Shown here: piece by piece, positions 40,790 through 48,802 of the stretch
Layout: each line of letters begins with the position of its first letter
How positions within the stretch are numbered: the first letter of the stretch is position 1
Source of the DNA: Salinimicrobium flavum
GTDB taxonomy: Bacteria; Bacteroidota; Bacteroidia; Flavobacteriales; Flavobacteriaceae
NCBI RefSeq assembly: GCF_042684505.1
Contig: NZ_JBHULT010000010.1
Span: 248,001 to 312,000, forward strand
DNA length: 64,000 nt
Direction: 5' to 3'
The notes under the pieces: model-generated
The model's database searches: none
What the model was told of the DNA's origin: nothing
Seen by the model: the letters and a program-made list of their open reading frames with translations, nothing else
Position numbers and translations under genes: made by a program

Positions 40790-43699
40790 ATGCAAAGAAT
40801 ATTTCGGGTAGGTATCTCTATTTTTTCTATTAGGTATAGATTTGTTTTTTTCTCTATTTTTTTCCTTTTTGGATATTTTTTACAGGCCCAGAATAATTTA
40901 CCTGGGTATGACGAATTAAATGTTGAAATGAATATTCCTATTAAAGGACTGGTAGAAATTCCTGTTGCTATTAGAGGTAATGATGCATTTCTCCCGGTAC
41001 AGGAACTTTTCGATATTCTCCAACTTAAAAATGTGGAAATCAATACCGGAATAATTGGTTTTATTATCCATCCCGATTCTACCTATCATATAAATTATCA
41101 GGTAAGAGAGATTAATTACAGGAATAAAACTTATAAACTTTCTGAATTAGATTATATTGAATCTTCTTATGGAAATTATCTGAGATCAGATTATTTTGGA
41201 AAAATATTTGGTATAAACACAGAGTTTTCTTTCAGAAATCTCTCCCTCAGCCTTGAAACTAAGAAAGAATTACCGTTCATTAAGGAATTAAAGCGGAATG
41301 AGATGCGGGAAAACCTGAACCGAATTAAAGGTGTTATGGTTTCAGATACCACCATGCCCCGCTCCTATCCCTTCTTTAAACCCGGCATGCTGGATTGGGG
41401 TGTAGTAGCCACCCAGCAGAACCAGGTGGAAGATGATAATAGATTAATGTTAGGACTGGGAACCATGTTCCTGGGTGGGGAAACCAATTTGATGCTGAAT
41501 TATTCCACACGGGTGCCATTTCACTCCCGCAACCAGTTCTACCAATGGAGGCATATCAGTAACGAGAGCAGGTTATTTAAACAGGTTACCGCGGGAAGGA
41601 TCTTCACCCGGGCGACCTCTTCCCTCTTTGCTCCGGTTACCGGGGTTCAGGTTAGCAATAGCCCCATGCAAACCCGCCGCTCCTTTGGAACCTATACGCT
41701 GAGTGACTATACAGATCCGCGCTGGACGGTGGAATTATATGTGAACAATGTGCTGGTGGATTTTACCCAGGCAGATGCTTCAGGATTTTACACTTTTGAA
41801 GTCCCGCTCATGTACGGGAACACCAATGTGAATCTCAGGTTTTACGGCCCTTACGGGGAAGAACGGGTCGAGGAAAGACTAATAAACATTCCTTACAACT
41901 TTGTTCCCAAAAATGAACTGGAATATACCCTGAGCGCCGGAGTGGTTGAAAATGAAGACTGGAACAGGTTTTCCAGATTCAATATGAACTACGGGCTAAG
42001 CAATTCAGTTACTGTTGGAGGGGGTGTGGAATATCTTTCTGAAGTGAGCAGCGGGGAAGTCATGCCTTTTATTAATTCTTCTGTAAGACTTGCTTCCAAT
42101 TTGCTTTTTTCAGGGGAATATATGTACGGGGTTAAAGGGGATGCTTTACTAAGTTACCGGTCGCCCGGAAGTCTGCAGCTGGATATCAATTACGTCAAAT
42201 ACCACGAAGATCAGACAGCCATTAATTACAATTACCTGGAAGAGCGAAAGATCAGCCTTTCTACTCCAATAAGAACCCAATATTTTTCTATGTTCGGGAG
42301 GTTAAGTCTCAACCAGATCATAATGCCGACGACCGAATTTACCACAGCACAATTATTACTATCGGGCGCGGTAATGGGGATAAGTACCAACCTCACCACC
42401 TACGGTATCTATAATGACAGGGTGAAAGAACCCACCATTTACAGCGCGCTTTCCCAAACCTACAGGTTGCCTAACAGGTTCTTATTCTCACCTCAGGTGC
42501 AGTACGACTTTAGCCGGAACAGGTTCAACAACCTTGTATTGGAACTGGAACGCCCGGTATTTGACCAGGGATTCCTGAACCTGGCTTATGAAAATAATTT
42601 TTTGCGCGATGATCACATTTTTGAGGTAGGATTCCGGTATACTTTTGATTTCTCCCAAACGGCATTTACTTCCCGGTTTGGGAACCGCAATTCTTCTTTC
42701 GTAGAATCTGCCAGGGGAAGTGTTTTACTGGATGACAATACAGGAGTGATCATGACCAGTAACCGTTCTTCCATGTCACGTGCGGCCCTTACCATTATTC
42801 CGTTTCTCGATTATAATCAGAACGGGATCCAAGATCCCATGGAACCCGGTGTTCCCGGTTTGGAGCTGAGAAACCGCAGCGGCAGGGTAAGTTACAACAA
42901 GGATAGAACGGTATTATGGATCACCGAATTACAGCCATACATCGATATTCTTCTGGAAATTGATCCCACAAGTCTTGACAACATTGCCTGGAAGATCCCG
43001 AACTCCAAGATCGCCGTGCACACCCTACCCAACCATTTTCAGGAGATCCATGTTCCGGTACAGGTAATGGGTGAGGTTTCAGGAATGGTGTACCTACAAG
43101 ATGAAAAAGGGACTCGTGGACTTGGCCGTATCACTGTAAAGATCCTGGACGAAAATGGTGGGAATATTGCGGAATTCCTTACGGAAGGAGATGGGTACTT
43201 TACCTATCTTGGTCTTGCTCCCGGAAAATACACTGCCCAAATTGATCCCGAACAACTGGAAAAACTGAATTACAGCGTAACCCCCAAGGATATCTCTTTT
43301 GAAATTGAGATCGATGAATACGGAGATATTGTAGATACCCTGGAGTTCACCTTAACGTCAAATGAAACTTCCGCAGCTACACATGAGGAGTCTGAAAGTG
43401 AAGCTACTGCAAGGGAAACTCAATCCCAAAATTCGGTAACCCGGGAAAAAGCAACCGGAATACTCCTTGGAAGCAGAGGGATCTATGCTTTTAGTGATAC
43501 AGATGAAAACATTGCAAAGATCCAGCAGGTCCTTCGGAAACTGGATTATCCTGTAGGTCCTGTTGACGGGATCTATGGAGAAAAAACCCTGGAGGCGGTT
43601 AGGAGTTTCCAAAGAGACAGCCATATTCGTCTGGACGGTATCTTTGGCCCAAAGACATTGGGAGCTATGGAGGCAAGAATTAAAAAATTGGAGGAGTAA
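40790..43699 (+). CDS. Usher-like outer-membrane protein with C-terminal peptidoglycan-binding domain
   Basis: A 969-residue outer-membrane protein, longer than a typical FimD/PapC usher (about 800-850). Regions: signal peptide (to about 33), N-terminal periplasmic domain (about 35-175), a long stretch of alternating strands typical of a large barrel (about 190-650; for example GGGVEYLSEVSSGEVMPF), DYNQNGIQDPMEPGVPG (a SdrD-B/Ca-binding-like or usher C-terminal domain, about 670), VSGMVYLQDEKGTRGLGRI (a second beta domain), a Ser/Glu-rich linker (about 855-885) and a peptidoglycan-binding domain (IQQVLRKLDYPVGPVDGIYG, about 909-965). It should assemble the DUF4402 fibre; the wall-binding tail would anchor it. 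GC jumps from about 31% to about 51% near 41,300-41,340 inside the gene. Confidence 0.8.
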   Translation: MQRIFRVGISIFSIRYRFVFFSIFFLFGYFLQAQNNLPGYDELNVEMNIPIKGLVEIPVAIRGNDAFLPVQELFDILQLKNVEINTGIIGFIIHPDSTYHINYQVREINYRNKTYKLSELDYIESSYGNYLRSDYFGKIFGINTEFSFRNLSLSLETKKELPFIKELKRNEMRENLNRIKGVMVSDTTMPRSYPFFKPGMLDWGVVATQQNQVEDDNRLMLGLGTMFLGGETNLMLNYSTRVPFHSRNQFYQWRHISNESRLFKQVTAGRIFTRATSSLFAPVTGVQVSNSPMQTRRSFGTYTLSDYTDPRWTVELYVNNVLVDFTQADASGFYTFEVPLMYGNTNVNLRFYGPYGEERVEERLINIPYNFVPKNELEYTLSAGVVENEDWNRFSRFNMNYGLSNSVTVGGGVEYLSEVSSGEVMPFINSSVRLASNLLFSGEYMYGVKGDALLSYRSPGSLQLDINYVKYHEDQTAINYNYLEERKISLSTPIRTQYFSMFGRLSLNQIIMPTTEFTTAQLLLSGAVMGISTNLTTYGIYNDRVKEPTIYSALSQTYRLPNRFLFSPQVQYDFSRNRFNNLVLELERPVFDQGFLNLAYENNFLRDDHIFEVGFRYTFDFSQTAFTSRFGNRNSSFVESARGSVLLDDNTGVIMTSNRSSMSRAALTIIPFLDYNQNGIQDPMEPGVPGLELRNRSGRVSYNKDRTVLWITELQPYIDILLEIDPTSLDNIAWKIPNSKIAVHTLPNHFQEIHVPVQVMGEVSGMVYLQDEKGTRGLGRITVKILDENGGNIAEFLTEGDGYFTYLGLAPGKYTAQIDPEQLEKLNYSVTPKDISFEIEIDEYGDIVDTLEFTLTSNETSAATHEESESEATARETQSQNSVTREKATGILLGSRGIYAFSDTDENIAKIQQVLRKLDYPVGPVDGIYGEKTLEAVRSFQRDSHIRLDGIFGPKTLGAMEARIKKLEE

Positions 43700-43708
43700 A
43701 ACCGCTAT

Positions 43709-44218
43709 TCAATAATTAATTTCCAGGATCTCGAGTTTTTGAATTGCACCTCCCATCTTCACCTCTGCTATTTCTCCAACCTTTTTTCCGGTAAGGGCGC
43801 CAGCAAGTGGGGCCAGAAAGGCAATTTTTTTAAGTTTTACATTTGCCTCGTCTACTCCTACTATGCTGAAGCTTTGTTCCTGCCCTTTTTGTGGACCTGA
43901 AAGAAACCTGAATTTCACCGTAGCTCCAAACCGCACTTCATCCCGGGGCTGATCTTCCGGTTTTAAGATCCTAGAAGAGGCGATGCGTTCATTGAGAAGG
44001 TTAAGTTTCCCGTCGATGACTGCCAGGGTATGCCTTCTTTCCTTATCGCTGTTAATATCTAATGTTCGCCGCTCATTTTCGAGAGCCTCACGTTCCTTCA
44101 GCAATTCCTCACGACCGTTTGGGGTGACATAATTGATGACTCCCACAGGCAGTGCTGCCCTCGGCGGAATAAAAGGAGCTTCCTCCTGGTCTTCTTCTTT
44201 TACAAATCCTCGGCTCAT
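43709..44218 (-). CDS. GreA/GreB-family transcription elongation factor
   Basis: A 169-residue cytosolic protein. An N-terminal helical hairpin (EELLKEREALENERRTLDI, then AVIDGKLNLLNERI) enters the RNA polymerase secondary channel, and the C-terminal FKBP-like domain is seen in VRFGATVKFRFLSG and LAPLAGALTGKKVGEIAEV. The acidic tip between the helices (DINSDKERRH) is modified compared with GreA, as in the flavobacterial Gre-like group, so transcript-cleavage activity is uncertain. The frame is open to 44263, but MSRGFVKEEDQ is the usual start. It is convergent with the usher gene, 9 bp apart, without a visible terminator. Confidence 0.88.
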   Translation of the reverse strand: MSRGFVKEEDQEEAPFIPPRAALPVGVINYVTPNGREELLKEREALENERRTLDINSDKERRHTLAVIDGKLNLLNERIASSRILKPEDQPRDEVRFGATVKFRFLSGPQKGQEQSFSIVGVDEANVKLKKIAFLAPLAGALTGKKVGEIAEVKMGGAIQKLEILEINY

Positions 44219-44282
44219 GGTCCATCTTTTTCTTAAATATCTGAAATACCGGTCACAAATCAAAAAGAACCGGGAATTCCTT

Positions 44283-44290
44283 TATTTTTG
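44283..44290 (+). promoter_or_regulatory. Putative promoter box, possibly leaderless (glycosyltransferase)
   Basis: TATTTTTG matches TAnnTTTG exactly and ends 4 bp before the ATG at 44295, so transcription would start at or near the A of the start codon. No TTG element is seen upstream. Confidence 0.45.
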
Positions 44291-44294
44291 AGAC

Positions 44295-45548
44295 ATGAAT
44301 AAACTTTTGGTCATTGGTTACGTTTGGCCTGAGCCGAATTCTTCGGCAGCGGGCAGGAGGATGATGCAGTTACTCGAATTTTTCCTTTCTGAAGGTTATG
44401 AAATTACCTTTGCAACTACTGCTTCGGAAACCGGGTACACGGCAGACCTTGAAGGTCTGGGTATCAGAAAAGAAAAAATAGAACTGAATAATGAAAGTTT
44501 TGACCGTTTTGTCACTAAACTTCAGCCAGGGGTAGTGCTTTATGACAGGTACATGATGGAAGAACAGTTTGGCTGGCGTGTCTCTGAAAGCTGTCCTGAT
44601 GCTCTCAGCATTTTAGACACCGAAGATCTTCACTTTTTCCGAAAGGCAAGACAGGAGGCTTTCAAAAAGGGAATGGACCTTACTCCTTCCCTGCTGCAGT
44701 CTGATCTGGCTAAAAGAGAGATCGCTGCGATCTTTCGCTGTGACCTTAGTTTGATCATTTCTAAAGTTGAAATGAACCTTCTGCAGGAGAAATTTCAGGT
44801 TCCGGAAGAATTATTAATGTATCTGCCTTTTATGGAGGAGATGCCCTCCCAAGATGAAAGATCGACATTGCCTTTGTTTAATGAACGGCAGGATTTCGTG
44901 AGTATTGGTAATTTCCTGCATGCCCCTAACCAAGATGCCGTGCTGCACCTGAAACAAAACATCTGGCCACTTATTAGAAAAGAACTACCACAAGCCAGGA
45001 TACATATCTACGGTGCGTATGTTAACCAAAAAGATCTTCAGCTACATAATGAAAAGGAAGGCTTCTTAATTGAAGGAAGAGCCCTTAATGCTCATGAGGC
45101 CATAAAAAAAGCCAGGGTGCTGCTGGCGCCGTTAAGGTTTGGGGCAGGACAAAAAGGCAAGTTCATCGACGCGATGAAGACCGGGACCCCAACGGCTACT
45201 ACAAATGTGGGCGCCGAAGGAATGAAAGCAGAACTTCCCTGGAATGGTGTGGTGGCAGATGATGAGGAAGCTTTTGCTTTGGCCGCAGTTCAACTTTACA
45301 ACGATCAAAAGACCTGGGAAGGCGCCGTTAAAAACGGGTTTGAGTTATTGGAAAAATTATACTCAAAAAAAGGCTTTTCTGCTGTATTGAGAAACAGGAT
45401 CCTGGATCTGCTTCACGGCCTCAAGAAGCACCGGGAATATAATTTTACGGGCGCCATGTTAAAGCAGCATCAATTGAACAGCACCAAATACCTTTCAAAA
45501 TACATTGAGATCAAGAATGAACTGGAAAGATCGACTTCTAAAAAATAG
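44295..45548 (+). CDS. GT4-like glycosyltransferase
   Basis: A 417-residue soluble glycosyltransferase of the GT-B fold. The N-terminal domain opens with VIGYVWPEPNSSAAGRRMM, a GxN/G-rich first loop, and the C-terminal nucleotide-sugar domain has FVSIGNFLHAPNQDAV, IHIYGAYV and the donor-site region APLRFGAGQKGKFIDAM with TNVGAEGM. The glutamate and glycine-rich motif are as in group 1 (GT4) transferases. The acceptor is unknown: no other sugar genes are close. The start codon has no space for a 5' leader after the predicted promoter. Its stop codon is part of the perfect palindrome at 45548. Confidence 0.82.
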   Translation: MNKLLVIGYVWPEPNSSAAGRRMMQLLEFFLSEGYEITFATTASETGYTADLEGLGIRKEKIELNNESFDRFVTKLQPGVVLYDRYMMEEQFGWRVSESCPDALSILDTEDLHFFRKARQEAFKKGMDLTPSLLQSDLAKREIAAIFRCDLSLIISKVEMNLLQEKFQVPEELLMYLPFMEEMPSQDERSTLPLFNERQDFVSIGNFLHAPNQDAVLHLKQNIWPLIRKELPQARIHIYGAYVNQKDLQLHNEKEGFLIEGRALNAHEAIKKARVLLAPLRFGAGQKGKFIDAMKTGTPTATTNVGAEGMKAELPWNGVVADDEEAFALAAVQLYNDQKTWEGAVKNGFELLEKLYSKKGFSAVLRNRILDLLHGLKKHREYNFTGAMLKQHQLNSTKYLSKYIEIKNELERSTSKK

Positions 45549-45573
45549 AATCGCCCGGGATCCCGGGCGATTC
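45548..45573 (-). terminator. 26-bp perfect palindrome, terminator for aspartokinase gene
   Basis: The 26 bp are self-complementary (two 13-base arms, GAATCGCCCGGGA and its complement, without loop bases). On the minus strand the sequence continues TATTTTTTAG, a T tract that suits termination of the aspartokinase gene, which stops 47 bp before. On the plus strand no T tract follows. The last base of the glycosyltransferase stop codon is the first base of the palindrome. Confidence 0.7.
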
Positions 45574-45619
45574 AATCCAAACAAATAAACTAACAACGCA
45601 ATAATCGTAATTACCAAAC

Positions 45620-46945
45620 TTACGTTACAAGTTTTTCTTCAAAGAGCTTGTGGTGCAATGACCGCAGCGCCTCTATCTTATTATGGGTATCCACCAGGAG
45701 TGAAATATTGTTGCTACTTCCGCCATAGGATATCATTCTTACAGGAATATCATTAAGGAGCTCAAAAAGCCTGAAGGTTTCCCTGTCATTGATCACTCCT
45801 TCCCCAACAATACAGATTATACTGTGGTCCCTGTCTACGGTGACTTCCCCATAATCATCCAGTTCATAAAGTATTTTTTCCAGGTTTCGGTTGTCATCAA
45901 TGGTAAGGGAGATGGCGATTTCTGAAGTGGTGATCATATCGATCGCCGTTTCATGTTTGTCAAAGACTTCAAAGATCTTTTTTAGAAAACCATGAGCCAT
46001 CAGCATCCTGTTGGATTTGATCTTGATGGCAGTGATCCCGTCTTTCGCCGAGATAGCTTTTAATCCTGAACTTATTATTTCTGAAGAGATCTTGGTTCCC
46101 GGGGCGTTGGGAGTAAATGTATTCTTTAGATAAATGGGAATGTTTCTTTCTTTTACAGGTGAGACCGTTTGAGGGTGAAGGATCTTCGCGCCAAAATAGG
46201 CAAGCTCGGCTGCTTCTTCAAAGGAAAGGTTTAGAAGAGCGGTGGTGTCCTCAACATACCTGGGATCATTATTATGAAAACCGTCAATATCTGTCCATAT
46301 TTGCACCTCAGAGGCATTAACGGCAGCTCCTATTATCGTCGCGGTATAATCACTACCTCCACGATTCAGGGTACTCACATTCTTGTTTCGGTCAATCCGC
46401 ACAAAACCCTGGGTGATGTAAACTTCTGAAGTGATCTCCCTGTGCAGGGTCTTAAAAAGCAATTGTTGTACGGTATCAATATCAGGATTTTCCACATTGG
46501 CGATATGCATGAAGTCTTTGGCATCCAGCAGCGTGTTCTGCAAGTTCTGCGACTCCAGAAAATTCGAAAAGATGAAGCTCAGAAAGGTCTCCCCAAAGGT
46601 CACTACAGAGGCCTCCCTGTCTGGTCTCGTTTCATCTTCCACAGTTTCCTGCAATTGGTAGAATAATATTTCAAATTGCCGGCTTACCGCTCTTTGTTCC
46701 GTCTCAGAAGCAAAAAGTTCCAGGATCAAGTCCAGGTGCTTCTGTTTTATTTCCTTCAAAAAGCCGTTAATTTCATCTTTTTGAAGAACCGATATTTCGG
46801 TCAACTTAACCAGTAGATTGGTCACCCCTGACATTGCAGAGACCACCACGATCTTCCTCCCTCGCTGCGAGCTGATTATAGATTTGACCTTTCTGATACT
46901 TTCCGCAGTTCCTACAGACGTACCTCCGAATTTTAAAACCTTCAT
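45620..46945 (-). CDS. lysC: Aspartate kinase
   Basis: A 441-residue enzyme that phosphorylates aspartate at the start of the lysine/threonine/methionine pathway. The kinase domain opens KVLKFGGTSVG and contains VVVSAMSGVTN, TLNRGGSDYTATIIGAAV and FHNNDPRYVED. Two ACT domains are at the C-terminus (SNRMLMAHGFLKKIFEVFDKH and GEGVINDRETFRLFELLND). There is no homoserine dehydrogenase domain. The first in-frame ATG is at 46966, but MKVLKFGGTSVG (46945) is the standard start. It is divergent from an ACT-like gene with only about 100 bp between the starts, so joint regulation is likely. Confidence 0.93.
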   Translation of the reverse strand: MKVLKFGGTSVGTAESIRKVKSIISSQRGRKIVVVSAMSGVTNLLVKLTEISVLQKDEINGFLKEIKQKHLDLILELFASETEQRAVSRQFEILFYQLQETVEDETRPDREASVVTFGETFLSFIFSNFLESQNLQNTLLDAKDFMHIANVENPDIDTVQQLLFKTLHREITSEVYITQGFVRIDRNKNVSTLNRGGSDYTATIIGAAVNASEVQIWTDIDGFHNNDPRYVEDTTALLNLSFEEAAELAYFGAKILHPQTVSPVKERNIPIYLKNTFTPNAPGTKISSEIISSGLKAISAKDGITAIKIKSNRMLMAHGFLKKIFEVFDKHETAIDMITTSEIAISLTIDDNRNLEKILYELDDYGEVTVDRDHSIICIVGEGVINDRETFRLFELLNDIPVRMISYGGSSNNISLLVDTHNKIEALRSLHHKLFEEKLVT

Positions 46946-47013
46946 GTTTTCTACTTCAAAGTGCATAATTACTCATTGTTTAACAGCAGATAAAAAAAAT
47001 GATGTCTTTTTCA

Positions 47014-47021
47014 TACCTTTG
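47014..47021 (+). promoter_or_regulatory. Putative promoter box for the ACT-like gene
   Basis: TACCTTTG is an exact TAnnTTTG match, 23 bp before the ATG at 47045. It lies in the 99-bp divergent region shared with the aspartokinase gene. Confidence 0.55.
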
Positions 47022-47044
47022 CACAAAATGTGTAATAATTAACA

Positions 47045-47695
47045 ATGAAGACGATAAGTACCTGTGTACATGCTATTATAAAACACCAGCCTTTCCTGGA
47101 TGACGCTTTAGCGAGAAACATCATAAATTTTAGTTCGCTGGCTGCCGACTTGCAACCACAAGTGGAAAAGGAGATGCGAAAACCGGTAAAACAGGGTTCC
47201 ATTATAATGGCCCTTCGCCGTTATCATCCTAAAAGAAATAAATTCACGAGTAAGAATTTTAGTAAATTGGGGGATATTATTGTCCGTTCAGGAATCACAG
47301 AGTTCACCTACGTTAATTCCAGGAATACTGTGGCAAAAAAAGCAGAGTTACTGGACTCGATAAAAGATCAGAGTGGAGTTTACCTCAATTATTCAAGTAA
47401 TTTCCAGGAAAGCATTTTCCTGGTCTCAACAAGCCTGCAGCCAACTATTAGGGAGATCTTTAAGGATGAAAAGCTCGTGAATGTTTCTGACGAGCTTTCA
47501 TCTATTACCATTGCCCTACCCGAAAAGAATACTCAAACAGTAGGTCTTTATTTTTATATTTTCAAGTTGTTGGCCTATGACGGGATCCCCGTATATGAGG
47601 TGATCTCTACTTCCAACTACTTTACGGTTTTCCTGGAACAGGATTATGTAAACCAGGCTTTCCTGCTCATGAACGAGATCAAGAGTAAAGGTTAA
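47045..47695 (+). CDS. ACT-domain-like protein, divergent from aspartokinase
   Basis: A 216-residue cytosolic protein. The first about 70 residues look helical and basic (MALRRYHPKRNKFTSKNFSK), possibly a small DNA- or protein-binding part. The rest resembles two consecutive ACT modules: one with SGVYLNYSSNFQESIFLVST, and another with VGLYFYIFKLLAYDGIPVYEV and TVFLEQDYVNQAFLLMNEI, the beta-alpha-beta-beta-alpha-beta pattern of amino-acid sensors. I do not know a characterised homologue. Because its start faces the aspartokinase gene, it may be an amino-acid-sensing regulator or regulatory subunit of that enzyme (inference). It overlaps by 4 bp the convergent beta-propeller gene. Confidence 0.6.
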   Translation: MKTISTCVHAIIKHQPFLDDALARNIINFSSLAADLQPQVEKEMRKPVKQGSIIMALRRYHPKRNKFTSKNFSKLGDIIVRSGITEFTYVNSRNTVAKKAELLDSIKDQSGVYLNYSSNFQESIFLVSTSLQPTIREIFKDEKLVNVSDELSSITIALPEKNTQTVGLYFYIFKLLAYDGIPVYEVISTSNYFTVFLEQDYVNQAFLLMNEIKSKG

Positions 47696-48528
47696 TCCAG
47701 TGAGTACCACCAGACCTCGTTTTGGTGGTTCATTGGTAATATCAAAATATTCCGGTCTTCAAGAAACAAAATGTCTCCTGCGCTTTTTGCAGAGGTCAAA
47801 ATCTCCACCTGTGCCCCATTTTTGTTGATCTTATGGATCTTTCCGGTTGCCCAGTCAGACAGGTAGAAACTTTCATCATCTATCTTTTGGAGGCCATCAA
47901 GATTTCCTATTCCTTTTTTGGAGATCTTTTTTATTGTTTTGGAAGATCTGTCAACCTCTAAAATATTACCTGGCTCCTCCTTACCCCAGGCGGCTACGAG
48001 TATTGTATTTCCTGCTGTCAGCAATCCGTTGGGTTGTTCAAGATCAGGGCTACTAAGCCAACAGGTGATCCCCTCATTGGGAGCTTTAAGGTAAATACTG
48101 CTGTTTCCGGTATCTGAGATCCAGAGATTTCCTTCTTCATCTGCGGTAATATCGTTCAGGAAATCAGCACCTTCTACAGCGGTGCGCTTAATTATTTTGG
48201 CTTCGGAAAGATCAATTTCCACCAGGGCAGTATTATCTGTAACATACAGCTTGTCGTTTTGGACCAGTAAACCTTTGGGATCATTTAATCCGGTGATCCA
48301 TTTCAAATCCAGAACTTTTCCTTCCGAAGAAAGTTTGGAGATGAATCCGTCGCCGGCCACCTTATCCCCGATATTGGATACATAGATGACTTGATTCTTA
48401 TCATCCCACACCACAGATTCCGGATGACTGAAACCTTTGATCTTAAAGACGGGCTCCTTTCCGGCTTCCTGAGAAAAAGCCTGTTGTGTTATACAAAAGA
48501 TCAGGAGTACATAGATTGATTTTTTCAT
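47692..48528 (-). CDS. Secreted SMP-30/NHL-like beta-propeller protein
   Basis: A 278-residue exported protein (signal ends AFSQ, about residue 20). It consists of repeated blades: HPESVVWDDKNQVIYVSNIG, GLNDPKGLLVQNDKLYVTD, DFLNDITADEEGNLWISDTG, EQPNGLLTAGNTILVAAWG, NLDGLQKIDDESFYLSDWA and AGDILFLEDRNILILPM, the six-bladed pattern of the SMP-30/gluconolactonase superfamily. The metal-binding acidic and Asn residues (ND, SDTG, NLDG) are in place, so a Ca2+-dependent lactonase is possible, but a binding role is equally likely. It ends 4 bp into the convergent ACT-like gene. Confidence 0.82.
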   Translation of the reverse strand: MKKSIYVLLIFCITQQAFSQEAGKEPVFKIKGFSHPESVVWDDKNQVIYVSNIGDKVAGDGFISKLSSEGKVLDLKWITGLNDPKGLLVQNDKLYVTDNTALVEIDLSEAKIIKRTAVEGADFLNDITADEEGNLWISDTGNSSIYLKAPNEGITCWLSSPDLEQPNGLLTAGNTILVAAWGKEEPGNILEVDRSSKTIKKISKKGIGNLDGLQKIDDESFYLSDWATGKIHKINKNGAQVEILTSAKSAGDILFLEDRNILILPMNHQNEVWWYSLD

Positions 48529-48664
48529 TAGTTTGTTTCTTTCTTTAATTTAAAGGTATCAAAATTTAATTTTTAGAAATGTTTTAGGGTTCCAATTAAA
48601 CTTTTCACAAACTCTATCGCCACTCCTGTACTTCCTGTTATTTTTATTCCAGTAAAAAATTGCT

Positions 48665-48793
48665 ATGAGAAAGATTATCAGAGCCCTCCTGGCCGGGTGG
48701 GGTGCCAAGAAATTAGGCGGAGGATGTGGATGCTTCGGCATCATCATCGTTTTTATAATTTTATGGTGGCTTCTATCCAACCTGGGGATCTGA
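48665..48793 (+). CDS. 42-residue conserved-looking single-span membrane protein
   Basis: A short frame, ATG 48665 to TGA 48793. It begins with a basic helix (MRKIIRALLAGWGAKKLGG), then Gly/Cys-rich GGGCGCFG and one hydrophobic segment IIIVFIILWWLL ending SNLGI. The amphipathic basic N-terminus, the double Cys and the span are the hallmarks of small flavobacterial membrane proteins; I am not aware of a name for this family. TATTTTTA (48639-48646) is a near-consensus promoter box. The longer reverse-strand frame overlapping it (48559-48822) is rich in Pro/His/Met without any domain and looks spurious. It ends 10 bp before the stop of the convergent protease gene. Confidence 0.68.
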   Translation: MRKIIRALLAGWGAKKLGGGCGCFGIIIVFIILWWLLSNLGI

Positions 48794-48802
48794 TCTTCTT
48801 CT

